Translations under genes and position numbers: made by a program
The notes under the pieces: model-generated
What the model was told of the DNA's origin: nothing
Databases searched by the model: none
The model's input: the letters and a program-made list of their open reading frames with translations, nothing else
From: VRUE01 sp963712595
GTDB lineage: Bacteria > Actinomycetota > Thermoleophilia > Solirubrobacterales > 70-9
Reading direction: 5' to 3'
Assembly (NCBI GenBank): GCA_963712595.1
Contig: CAVQIM010000001.1
Location: 620,001-684,000 of the forward strand
DNA: 64,000 nucleotides
In this document: positions 8,148 to 15,679 of the stretch, one piece after another
How positions within the stretch are numbered: the stretch's first letter is position 1
Layout: each line of letters starts with the position of its first letter

Positions 8148-9071
8148 GTGAGGATCGCGCTGCTCGCCGGTGGGACCGGTGGCGCCAAGCTCGCCGCCGG
8201 GATGCAGGAGGAGGTCGGCTCCGACCTGACCGTGATCGCCAACACCGGCGACGACATCGAGACGCTCGGCGTCTACATCTCCCCCGACCCCGACCTAATC
8301 ACCTACTGGCTCAGCGGCGAGATCGACGAGGAGCGCGGCTGGGGGCTGCGCGACGACAGCTTCACGGTCTTCGATCGCCTCACCAAGCTCGGCGCGCCGA
8401 GCTGGTTCGGCCTCTCCGACCGCGACCTCGCCGCCTGCCTCTACCGCCGCCAGTTCCTCGACGAGGGCGGCAGCCTCACCGCAGCCCAGGCGCAGATCGG
8501 CCGCTCACTCGGGGTCGAGGCACACGTGCTGCCGATGTGCGAGGCGCCGGTGCGAACCAAGGTCCTCACAGCCGCCGGCGCCCGCGGCCTGCAGGAGTAC
8601 CTGATCGTCGACCGGGGCGAGCCAGAGGTCCACGGGGTCGAGCTGGAGGGCATCGAGGCGGCCGAGCCGACGGCCGAGGTCCTGGAGGCGCTGCGCTGGG
8701 CGGAGGCGATCGTGATCGGGCCCTCCAACCCGGTGATCAGCATCGGCCCGATCCTCGCCATCGCCGGCATGCGCGAGGCGATCGCCGCGCTGGGAGTGCC
8801 CGTCCTCGCGGTCAGCCCCTTCGTCGCCGGCAGGGTCGTCAAGGGCCCGACCGAGCGCTTCATGCAGGCACTTGGACGCCCCTCGACTGCGGCGGGTGTC
8901 GCGTCGCTCTACGCCGGGCTGATCGACGCGATGGTCGTCGACGAGGGGGACCCCGATCCGCCCCCGAGCGAGATCCTGACCCTTGCCACCGCGACGCTGA
9001 TGGAGGGACCAGCGGGTCGCGCGCGACTGGCGCGCATCGTCCTCGACTACGCCGCTAGCCTCGAGGCTTGA
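8148..9071 (+). CDS. cofD: 2-phospho-L-lactate (or phosphoenolpyruvyl) transferase, F420 synthesis
   Basis: A 307-residue CofD/FbiA protein. It joins the deazaflavin Fo to the GDP-activated phospholactate or phosphoenolpyruvate, forming F420-0 or dehydro-F420-0. Family hallmarks are LLAGGTGGAKLAAGMQ at the N-terminus, NTGDDIETLGVYISPDPDLITYWLSG, and IGPSNPVISIGPILAI near residue 190. Length is standard. The GTG start lies 10 bp after fno. The stop TGA overlaps the TTG start of cofC by 4 bp, so cofD and cofC are made together, as expected for consecutive pathway enzymes. Confidence 0.95.
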   Translation: MRIALLAGGTGGAKLAAGMQEEVGSDLTVIANTGDDIETLGVYISPDPDLITYWLSGEIDEERGWGLRDDSFTVFDRLTKLGAPSWFGLSDRDLAACLYRRQFLDEGGSLTAAQAQIGRSLGVEAHVLPMCEAPVRTKVLTAAGARGLQEYLIVDRGEPEVHGVELEGIEAAEPTAEVLEALRWAEAIVIGPSNPVISIGPILAIAGMREAIAALGVPVLAVSPFVAGRVVKGPTERFMQALGRPSTAAGVASLYAGLIDAMVVDEGDPDPPPSEILTLATATLMEGPAGRARLARIVLDYAASLEA

Positions 9072-9709
9072 AAGCAACCGCCGTCCTTCCCGTCAAGCGC
9101 TTCGACGCCGCGAAGCAGCGCCTCGCCGCCGGCATCGACGACGAACGACGCGCGGAACTGGCGGCGGCGATGCTCGAGGACGTGCTGGAGGCGATCGGCG
9201 CCGCCCGCTCGGTCGAGCGCACGATCCTCGTCACGAACGAGCCGCGCGCCGTCGAGCTTGCCACCGCCACCGGCGCGGAGGCCCTCCCCGACCCCGAAGA
9301 GGGGGGGCACTCCGAGGCGGCGCTAGCAGGCGTCGCACGGGCCTGTGAGCTGGGTGCCGCCTGCGTCGTCCTGCTGCCAGGCGACTGCCCGCTGCTCGAT
9401 CCGCGCGAGCTCGAACGTCTGCTCACCGGCCTTCCCGAGCGCTACGTCGCGATCGTCGCCGACCGCCACGGGACCGGCACCAACGCCCTCGCGCTGGCGC
9501 CCCCAGACGCGATCCGCCCCGCCTTCGGCGAGGGGAGCTGTGCCCGCCACGTCGCCGCCGCGCGCGAGGCCGGCGTCCCCTTCGCCGTCGAGGAGCTGCC
9601 GTCGCTCGCCCTGGACCTAGACACTCCCGCCGACGTCATCGCCCTCACCTCGGCCGTAGAGCGCGACCGCCGCCGGGGCCAACGCACCGCGAGGGCCCTG
9701 GGCATATGA
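9068..9709 (+). CDS. cofC: Phospholactate/phosphoenolpyruvate guanylyltransferase
   Basis: A 213-residue CofC/FbiD nucleotidyltransferase that makes the GDP-activated three-carbon unit used by CofD. The start KATAVLPVKRFDAAKQRLA is diagnostic, followed by LLPGDCPLLDP (metal-binding DxD-like position) and DRHGTGTNALALAPPDAIRPAFGEGS. The TTG start is chosen because it overlaps the cofD stop and gives the family N-terminus. Whether the substrate is 2-phospholactate or PEP cannot be judged from sequence alone; actinobacterial FbiD proteins use PEP. Confidence 0.92.
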   Translation: MKATAVLPVKRFDAAKQRLAAGIDDERRAELAAAMLEDVLEAIGAARSVERTILVTNEPRAVELATATGAEALPDPEEGGHSEAALAGVARACELGAACVVLLPGDCPLLDPRELERLLTGLPERYVAIVADRHGTGTNALALAPPDAIRPAFGEGSCARHVAAAREAGVPFAVEELPSLALDLDTPADVIALTSAVERDRRRGQRTARALGI

Positions 9710-9723
9710 GCCACTCGACCGCT

Positions 9724-9766
9724 CCGGTGCGCCTTATCTCCCTATATGCCGGAAAAGGCGCACCGG
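9724..9766 (+). promoter_or_regulatory. Inverted repeat abutting the cofE start
   Basis: A perfect 12-bp inverted repeat, CCGGTGCGCCTT at 9724-9735 and AAGGCGCACCGG at 9755-9766, with a 19-nt loop. The right arm ends one base before the cofE ATG and includes the only purine-rich ribosome-binding candidate (AAAAGG, 9753-9758). The hairpin could hide that site or act as a cofC-cofE intergenic terminator. There is no T-tract. Confidence 0.5.
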
Positions 9767-9767
9767 A

Positions 9768-10514
9768 ATGAGCGAGGTGAGGGTGATCCCCGTCGAGGGC
9801 CTGCCGGAGATCGCGCTCGGCGACGCGCTCGGCGAGCCGATCGCCAGCCGCGCCGAGCTCGCGGACGGCGACGTCGTGGTTGTCTCCCAGAAGGTCGTCT
9901 CGAAGGCCGAGGGACGGCTGCGCCGGCTCTCCTCGGTCCTCCCCAGCGCCAGGGCGCGCCAGCTCGCGGCTGAGCTTGGCAAAGAGCCGGCTCTGGTCGA
10001 GCTGATCCTCGCCGAGAGCAGCGAGGTGCTGCGCGCCGAGCGCGGCGTGCTGATCACCGAGACGCACCACGGATTCGTCTGCGCTAACGCCGGCGTCGAC
10101 AGCTCCAACCTGCCCGAGCCCGGCACGGTCGCCCTCCTGCCGGAGGACCCGGACGCCTCGGCACGTCGGATCCGAGAGGAGCTCCGGCAAGTCGCCGGCG
10201 TGGCGCCCGCCGTGATCGTCGCCGACAGCTTCGGTCGCGCCTGGCGCCTGGGCCAGGTCGAGGTCGCGATCGGCTGCGCCGGCCTCTCCCCCCTCGACGA
10301 CTGGCGCGGGAGACGCGACACCCACGGCCGCGAGCTCGAGGCGACCCTGATCGCGGTCGCCGACGAGGCCGCGGCGGCTGCCGACCTGGTCCGCGGAAAG
10401 GACAGCCGTGTCCCGGTCGCCATCGTCAGCGGCCTCGACCGCTTCGTCACACCCGACGACGGCCCCGGCGCCGTGGCCCTGCGGCGCCCTCGCGACGAGG
10501 ACCTCTTCCGCTGA
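9768..10514 (+). CDS. cofE: Coenzyme F420-0:L-glutamate ligase
   Basis: A 248-residue CofE-type gamma-glutamyl ligase that adds glutamates to F420-0 with GTP. Family segments are VRVIPVEGLPEIALGD, DVVVVSQKVVSKAEGR, RGVLITETHHGFVCANAGVDSSNLPEPGTVALLP, IVADSFGRAWRLGQVEVAIG and DDWRGRRDTHGRELEATLIAVADE. Unlike mycobacterial FbiB (about 450 residues) it has no C-terminal nitroreductase domain. It is the last gene of the fno-cofD-cofC-cofE run, 58 bp after cofC and preceded by a strong hairpin. Confidence 0.93.
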   Translation: MSEVRVIPVEGLPEIALGDALGEPIASRAELADGDVVVVSQKVVSKAEGRLRRLSSVLPSARARQLAAELGKEPALVELILAESSEVLRAERGVLITETHHGFVCANAGVDSSNLPEPGTVALLPEDPDASARRIREELRQVAGVAPAVIVADSFGRAWRLGQVEVAIGCAGLSPLDDWRGRRDTHGRELEATLIAVADEAAAAADLVRGKDSRVPVAIVSGLDRFVTPDDGPGAVALRRPRDEDLFR

Positions 10515-10534
10515 CGGCCCCAGGCGCCGTCATG

Positions 10535-10587
10535 CGGCGTACTCGGTCGCCCAAATAGCGCTGCTATTCGGGCTTCCTGCGTCCTTG
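10535..10587. repeat. Dispersed 3'-end repeat, copy B (inverted)
   Basis: The reverse complement contains CAAGGACGCAGG followed by CCGAATAGCAGCGCTATT and a GGGCGACCGAG segment, matching copy C at 38214-38266 in most positions. It fills the 92-bp gap between the convergent ends of cofE and the zinc alcohol dehydrogenase. The central CGAATAGC/GCTATTYG part is palindromic. Role unknown; terminator or mobile palindromic element are both possible. Confidence 0.72.
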
Positions 10588-10606
10588 CCTGACGACCTGG
10601 GTCTCG

Positions 10607-11596
10607 TCAGGGCCGGATATCGAGGACGGCCGCGCCGCGGAGGTGGCCGCTGCGGATCGAGTCGAGGGCCTCGTTCGCCGACGCAAGCGGGAACACCTCG
10701 ACCTCGGTTCGGACCGGCACCTGCGGCGCCAACGCCAGGAACTCCTCTCCGTCCTGGCGGGTGAGATTGGCGACCGAGCCGAGCGTGCGCTCGCCCCAAA
10801 GGGTCTCGTAGGGGAAGGAAGGGATGTCGCTCATGTGGATGCCGGCGCTGACGACGCGGGCGCCCTTGGCGCTGGCACGCAGTGCGGCTGTCATCAGCGC
10901 TCCCACCGGGGCGAAGACGATCGCACCGTCGATCTCCTCGGGCGGCGCCTGATCCGATGAGCCGGCCCACTCCGCGCCCAGCTCTCGCGCGAAAGCCTGC
11001 GTCTCCTCGTCCCCCTCGCGGGTGAAGGCGAACACCCTGCGGCCCTGGTGCGCGGCGACCTGACAGAGAATGTGCGCCGAGGCGCCGAAGCCGTAGAGAC
11101 CGAGCCGCTCGGCATCGCCGACGAGGTGCAGCGCCCGGTAGCCGATCAACCCGGCGCAGAGCAGCGGCGCCGCCTGCTCGTCCGGGTAGCCCTCGGGGAT
11201 CGCAAAGCAAAAGCGCTCGTCAGCCACGGCAAGCTCGGCGTAGCCGCCGTCGACGTCGTAGCCGGTGAAGCGAGCACGGTCGCAGAGGTTCTCGCGGCCG
11301 GAGAGGCAGTAGCGGCACTCGCCGCAGGTCCAGCCCAGCCAGGGCACGCCCACCCGCTGCCCGAGCTCGAACCGCTCGGCCCCCTCACCCGCACCGACGA
11401 CGGCGCCGACGATCTGGTGCCCGGGGACGAGCGGCAGCTTCGGCCGATCCAGCTCGCCGTCGACGATGTGCAGATCGGTACGGCAGACGCCGCAGGCGTG
11501 AACAGAGATCAGGACCTGACCGGATGCGGGCGTCGGGTCGGGTAGCTCAGCGGGCCGCAATGGCTGCCGCTGTCGCTCGAGCACCATCGCCCGCAT
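10607..11596 (-). CDS. Zinc-dependent alcohol dehydrogenase
   Basis: About 329 residues of the medium-chain dehydrogenase family. The catalytic zinc site is suggested by CGVCRTDLH and GHQIVGAVVGAG, and the structural zinc by four Cys in CGECRYCLSGRENLC. The nucleotide-binding turn is degenerate (LYGFGASAHILCQVA). Closest in pattern to AdhA-type NAD(P)-dependent alcohol/aldehyde dehydrogenases. Two in-frame ATGs exist (11596 and 11587); MRAMVLE at 11596 is the more typical opening. It sits between F420 genes but uses the MDR fold and is not an F420 enzyme. Confidence 0.87.
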   Translation of the reverse strand: MRAMVLERQRQPLRPAELPDPTPASGQVLISVHACGVCRTDLHIVDGELDRPKLPLVPGHQIVGAVVGAGEGAERFELGQRVGVPWLGWTCGECRYCLSGRENLCDRARFTGYDVDGGYAELAVADERFCFAIPEGYPDEQAAPLLCAGLIGYRALHLVGDAERLGLYGFGASAHILCQVAAHQGRRVFAFTREGDEETQAFARELGAEWAGSSDQAPPEEIDGAIVFAPVGALMTAALRASAKGARVVSAGIHMSDIPSFPYETLWGERTLGSVANLTRQDGEEFLALAPQVPVRTEVEVFPLASANEALDSIRSGHLRGAAVLDIRP

Positions 11597-11600
11597 CTGC

Positions 11601-12383
11601 TTAGGGCAATTCGGATTCCAGCGTCTCGCCGGGCCCGGTCGCCTCGGTGCCGGCTTCGGGCTCTTCCGCGACCGGTTCGACCTCTTCGCCGACGGGTTCT
11701 TCCTCGACCCGCACGCAGCTGCCATCGGCACCGAGCAGCTCGACGAGTTCATCGATATCGGTCTGGTCGCCCCGCAGGGAGAATTCGCCTTCGCTTCCGT
11801 CGCTGCCGAAGTACTCGATCCGAATCGCGAATAGCGCCGGCACATCGGGGCTCTCCTCCCCTTCGGGCGTGATGACGACGACGTATTCGTCGCCTTCGCA
11901 GCCCGGTTCTTCGTCGATCCCGCCGCCCCCTGCGGCAACGGGGGGACGAGATCCGCTTTCCACGACGGCCGGGAGGGGTGTCGCGACTGGCGCGGATGGC
12001 GGCTCAGGCACCGGGGAAGAAACGGGCTGAGCTTCGGGGGCGGGCGAGGGCTTCGCCGGCTGGGGTGCCTCGGGGCTGCCGTCGACGCTCGCCACCGGCT
12101 GCGCAGGAGAGACCGCGAGGGCCGCGCCCGTCACCGGCTCCTCGTGCCCGGCGCGCCCTGATCCAACTTCCACCGCATCCTTCGCAGCGAGCTTCGGGGT
12201 CGCATGGCGAACGACGGATGCATCCGCAACCTCGCCCGCTTGCGCTGAGGGCAGTGCGACCGACTCGTCAACCACGCCGTTCAGGCCCGGTGAGATCGCC
12301 ACGCTCGGCACCAGAGAGGCGGGCGCCCATGGCCGCAAACCGACCACGGCAACAGCGACCAGCACGAGAAGAAGGGCAAGCAA
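11601..12383 (-). CDS. Hypothetical acidic, Pro/Ala-rich membrane-anchored protein
   Basis: About 260 residues: a hydrophobic N-terminal segment (LLALLLVLVAVAVVGL), a long Pro/Ala/Val-rich low-complexity stretch, a compact region around EYVVVITPEGEESPDVPALFAIRIEYFGSDGSEGEFSLRGDQTDIDELVELLG, and a very acidic tail. I do not recognise it. Probably anchored by one helix with the rest outside. No ATG or GTG exists in frame upstream before a stop, so a TTG at 12383 is the best start. It lies 77 bp downstream of fbiC on the same strand, but nothing ties it to F420. Confidence 0.6.
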   Translation of the reverse strand: MLALLLVLVAVAVVGLRPWAPASLVPSVAISPGLNGVVDESVALPSAQAGEVADASVVRHATPKLAAKDAVEVGSGRAGHEEPVTGAALAVSPAQPVASVDGSPEAPQPAKPSPAPEAQPVSSPVPEPPSAPVATPLPAVVESGSRPPVAAGGGGIDEEPGCEGDEYVVVITPEGEESPDVPALFAIRIEYFGSDGSEGEFSLRGDQTDIDELVELLGADGSCVRVEEEPVGEEVEPVAEEPEAGTEATGPGETLESELP

Positions 12384-12460
12384 AGAGAAGACTGCGAGTC
12401 CCGGAATCCCCCCATTCCTGACTGACGCACGTGAAGCGATGGCCCAACGATACCGCTCTC

Positions 12461-14779
12461 TCAGTAAGTCTCAACTATCTCGTAGAGAGTCGTGCGCTGG
12501 GCCGGCTCACGACCCCCCGCGCGGGCCGCCCCGATCAGCTGCTCGGGGTCGAGGCGAACGCCGTGCTGGGAGCCCGCCATGCGGGAGATGTTCTCCTCCA
12601 TCAGGGTGCCGCCGAGGTCGTTGACGCCCCAGCGCAGCGCCTCGGTGGCGGCCTCGAGCCCCATCTTCACCCAGCTCGCCTGCAGGTTCGTGATCGTCCT
12701 GCCCAGCGCCAGGCGGAAGGCGGCGGTGTGCTTGAGGTTCTCGTCGGCCGAGATCTCCTCGATCCCGTGGGTACGGCCGAGCATCGTGTTGAAGGGGATG
12801 AAGCTGAGCGGGACGAACTCGGTGATGCCCCCGGTCCGCTCCTGCAGGGCGCGGATCACCCGCATGTGGCGAGCCAGCTCGCGCGGCTCCTCGATGTGGC
12901 CGAACATCACCGTCGAGGTCGAGCGCAGGCCGGCGCGGTGCGAGGCCTCGATGATCTCGACCCAACGGTCGACGGGCAGCTTGTTCGGGGAGATCCGCTG
13001 CCGTACCCCGTCGTCGAGCACCTCGGCCGCCGTCCCCGGCGTCGAGCCGAGACCGCACTCGATCAGGTATTCGAAGACCTCGTCGGGCCCCTTCCCCGAG
13101 CGCTCGCACATGTAGTGGACCTCCATCGGCGAGTAGGCGTGCAGGTGCAGCTGCGGCGCCACGTCCTTCGCCAGCCGCAGCCACTTGCCGTACTCCTCCA
13201 GGGTCAGGTCGGGATGGATCCCCCCCTGCATGCAGATCTCGGTCGCCCCGAATTCCACGGCATCGCGGATCCGGTCGGCGAAATCCTCCTCGGAGACCTC
13301 ATAAGCGTCCGGCGAGCGCTTGCCCTGCCCAAATCCGCAAAAGGCACAGCCAACGACGCAGATGTTGGTGAAGTTGATGTTGCGGTTGACGACAAAGGTC
13401 ACCCGGTCACCAGCCAGCTCTCGTCGCAGCTCGTCGGCAGCAACCCGCATCTCCTCGATCGCCTCCGGCCTGGTCTCAGCAAAGAGAGCCGTCAACTCGT
13501 CCTCCGAGAGCTCCTTGCCTTCACGGCCTTTCGAAATGGCGCTCTCAGTCAATCCGGCCGCCAGCTTCTCCTCCGTCCTGCGCCCGGACCCTCGTCGCGG
13601 AATGAAGCTCCAGTACTTCAGCTTGATCACGTCGAGGACCCCCTGCTCCATCCACTCTGCATCCATGTACTGCGGGTAGACACAAAGCCGCTCTGTCAGC
13701 GCAAACCCCTTCGGCGCCAGCTCCTTCCGAACCTCATGCGGACTCGGGAACGCGTGCTCGGGAGAGATGTGGTCCCCGTTGGCCGACAGACCCCCCAGAT
13801 CGGTCGCCCCCGCCTCGACCAGCTCACCCCAGGCATCCGAGAGATTCGGCGGCACCTGAATCCCCACATCCGGCATCAACCGCCGGCACTCCTGGATCAG
13901 CCTCTTGATGTCGTCGACAGATACGGGCGTCGCCCACTCTGGAAGCTCTGAAGAAGAGGGCGAGGGTCCCTCCGCCGGAAACTTTGGGAGCGACCGCGCT
14001 TCCGGCCCTGGAAACCTGTGGCGCGTGCGGTTTTCGGCGGAGGGACCCTCGCCCTCGCCCCGACGGTTTTCGGCGGAGGAGGCCCCGTCCTCCATCCACC
14101 TATCGAGCGCCGCCCGATCCGCGATGTCAGCCACTTCCTGCCCGTAGTACCGCGGATGGGGAACGAAGTTCTGGAGGATCACCTCCTGGAGGTGGCCGTA
14201 GCGGTTGTGCAATTCCGCAAGGCTTTCGAGCGACGCCACCTGCTCGTCCTCCGTCTCGCCGATGCCAACCAAAATGCCGCTCGTAAACGGGACCTTGAGC
14301 TCGCCGGCGGCCTCGATCGTCGCGAGTCGCATAGATGGATGCTTGGTCGGAGAGCCGGCGTGGACCGTCTCCATCAGCCGTTCGGAGACGGACTCGAGCA
14401 TCAGCCCCTGGGAAGCCGTTACCTCTCGAAGACGCGCTAGCTCTGAGCTGTCGAGAACGCCAATGTTCGTGTGCGGGAGCATTCCCCGCTCGAGCGCTCG
14501 TTCACAGCTCCAAATGACGTACGAGGTGAAGTCGTCATGACCCCACTCAGCAAGCTTGGCCGCCACGAGCGGGTTGACCTCCGGCCGCTCGCCGGTGAGG
14601 ACCAACAGCTCCTTGGCGTTGCGCTTCAGCGCCTCGTCGAGGAGCTTCTCGACCTCCTCAGGCGCCCGAATATGCGCCTGGTGAGTCGCAAACGCGCAGT
14701 ACTTGCAGTAGCACTGGCAGGTGCGCGAGAGGGAGAGCGTGTAGTTCCGCGAGAAGGTGACCCGGCGCACGCTGCCCAA
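12461..14779 (-). CDS. fbiC: 7,8-didemethyl-8-hydroxy-5-deazariboflavin (Fo) synthase, CofG-CofH fusion
   Basis: A 772-residue bifunctional radical-SAM enzyme that makes the F420 chromophore Fo from tyrosine and the flavin precursor. The CofG half has its FeS motif CxxxCxxC at Cys21/25/28 (CQCYCKYCAF); the CofH half has a second one in NICVVGCAFCGFGQG near residue 470, followed by CMQGGIHPDL and HAYSPMEVHYM. Between ALDRWMEDGA and ELPEWATPVSVDDIKRL, about residues 228-275, is a low-complexity insert not expected in CofG, rich in Ser/Pro/Glu/Gly and encoded by a palindromic DNA element. Both active sites otherwise look intact. Confidence 0.94.
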   Translation of the reverse strand: MGSVRRVTFSRNYTLSLSRTCQCYCKYCAFATHQAHIRAPEEVEKLLDEALKRNAKELLVLTGERPEVNPLVAAKLAEWGHDDFTSYVIWSCERALERGMLPHTNIGVLDSSELARLREVTASQGLMLESVSERLMETVHAGSPTKHPSMRLATIEAAGELKVPFTSGILVGIGETEDEQVASLESLAELHNRYGHLQEVILQNFVPHPRYYGQEVADIADRAALDRWMEDGASSAENRRGEGEGPSAENRTRHRFPGPEARSLPKFPAEGPSPSSSELPEWATPVSVDDIKRLIQECRRLMPDVGIQVPPNLSDAWGELVEAGATDLGGLSANGDHISPEHAFPSPHEVRKELAPKGFALTERLCVYPQYMDAEWMEQGVLDVIKLKYWSFIPRRGSGRRTEEKLAAGLTESAISKGREGKELSEDELTALFAETRPEAIEEMRVAADELRRELAGDRVTFVVNRNINFTNICVVGCAFCGFGQGKRSPDAYEVSEEDFADRIRDAVEFGATEICMQGGIHPDLTLEEYGKWLRLAKDVAPQLHLHAYSPMEVHYMCERSGKGPDEVFEYLIECGLGSTPGTAAEVLDDGVRQRISPNKLPVDRWVEIIEASHRAGLRSTSTVMFGHIEEPRELARHMRVIRALQERTGGITEFVPLSFIPFNTMLGRTHGIEEISADENLKHTAAFRLALGRTITNLQASWVKMGLEAATEALRWGVNDLGGTLMEENISRMAGSQHGVRLDPEQLIGAARAGGREPAQRTTLYEIVETY
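13958..14054. repeat. Palindromic element inside fbiC
   Basis: Two perfect 20-bp arms in inverse orientation lie at 13958-13977 and 14035-14054, starting GGGCGAGGGTCCCTCC and its complement, with 57 bp between. A third partial unit follows: the string CGGTTTTCGGCGGAG occurs at 14028-14042 and again at 14064-14078. The element keeps the fbiC reading frame and encodes about 45 extra residues containing two copies of the tetrapeptide SAEN. It resembles in concept the in-frame palindromic elements known from Rickettsia, but is not that sequence. Confidence 0.8.
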
Positions 14780-14790
14780 GCTACTGGAAG

Positions 14791-14818
14791 GACCGCCGGC
14801 CCCGACGGGCCGGCGGTC
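14791..14818 (-). terminator. GC-rich hairpin after the aquaporin gene
   Basis: A perfect 12-bp stem, GACCGCCGGCCC at 14791-14802 and GGGCCGGCGGTC at 14807-14818, with loop CGAC. It lies between the aquaporin-family stop and the start of fbiC on the same strand, so it probably ends the aquaporin transcript. It has no T-tract, as is common in high-GC actinobacteria. Confidence 0.6.
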
Positions 14819-14839
14819 TACCCCAGTCGAATCAGAAGC

Positions 14840-15598
14840 TCAGCGCGCGCCCTCGGAGTACTTCGGCGCCGGCGGGCGGACCGGCTCCGCGGGCTCGGTC
14901 GGCGGCAGCTGACCGGACTCGAGCACGAACCTGAAGACGCCTGCCGCAAGCAGAGAACCGACGATCGGGCCGAGCAGGTAGGGCCAGACGTCGCCCCACT
15001 CGTTGCCGACCAGCGCCGGGCCGAACCAGCGGGCGGGATTGAAGGAACCACCGGTCAGCGGACCACCGACCATGACGAGGAAACCCAGCGTGGTGCCGAT
15101 CGCCAGCGGTGCCCACTCCTTGAAGCTCTTGCGCGAGAAGACCGCGGCGAGGATTACCAGCACGAGGCAGAAGGTGCCAAGCGCCTCCACGATCATGCCC
15201 GGGAAGTTGCCGCCCAGCAGTCCGCTCACGGTCGCCGCCCCGTAGTGGGTCGCCCGACCCTCGTCGAGCAGCAGGCCCTTGCAGAGCAGGGCCCCGAGGA
15301 CGCCGCCGGAAAGCTGAGCCAGCATGTAGATCACGCCGTCGATCGTCGAGATCCGCCGGATCGCCCATGCGGCAAGCGTCACAGCAGGGTTGAAGTGCCC
15401 ACCGCTGACCACACCGAACATGACGATGAGGCCGAAGAGCAGGAAGGCGTGGACGAGACCGATGACGGCGAAGTCGGACCCGAACTGGGCCTGTTCGCCG
15501 GTGGAGACGAAAAGCACGACGACGCTGGTGATGAAGAACACCAGCAAGAAGGTGCCGATCAGCTCAGCAAGATATGCCGCAAGTCCTCGTTCCTGCAC
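14840..15598 (-). CDS. MIP/aquaporin-family channel
   Basis: A 252-residue polytopic membrane protein of the major intrinsic protein family, passing water or small neutral solutes. Both half-helix signatures are present: GGHFNPAVT in the first half and GGSFNPARW in the second, with six predicted membrane helices between residues 8 and 230. The GTG start is supported by a strong ribosome-binding site (AGGAGGAG) just upstream. The C-terminus is a short Pro-rich cytoplasmic tail. The selectivity (water or glycerol) is not assignable without structure-based alignment. Confidence 0.9.
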   Translation of the reverse strand: MQERGLAAYLAELIGTFLLVFFITSVVVLFVSTGEQAQFGSDFAVIGLVHAFLLFGLIVMFGVVSGGHFNPAVTLAAWAIRRISTIDGVIYMLAQLSGGVLGALLCKGLLLDEGRATHYGAATVSGLLGGNFPGMIVEALGTFCLVLVILAAVFSRKSFKEWAPLAIGTTLGFLVMVGGPLTGGSFNPARWFGPALVGNEWGDVWPYLLGPIVGSLLAAGVFRFVLESGQLPPTEPAEPVRPPAPKYSEGAR

Positions 15599-15679
15599 TC
15601 TCTCCTCCTAGGTCCCTTGATTCGACTGGGCGGGCGGCAGTCTACTCACATTGAGCGAACCAATTAGGGTTCGCGCCCG

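Noticed and set aside
12431..13951. A 506-residue plus-strand frame opposite fbiC
   Set aside because: Antisense shadow of fbiC; no recognisable domain or ribosome-binding site.
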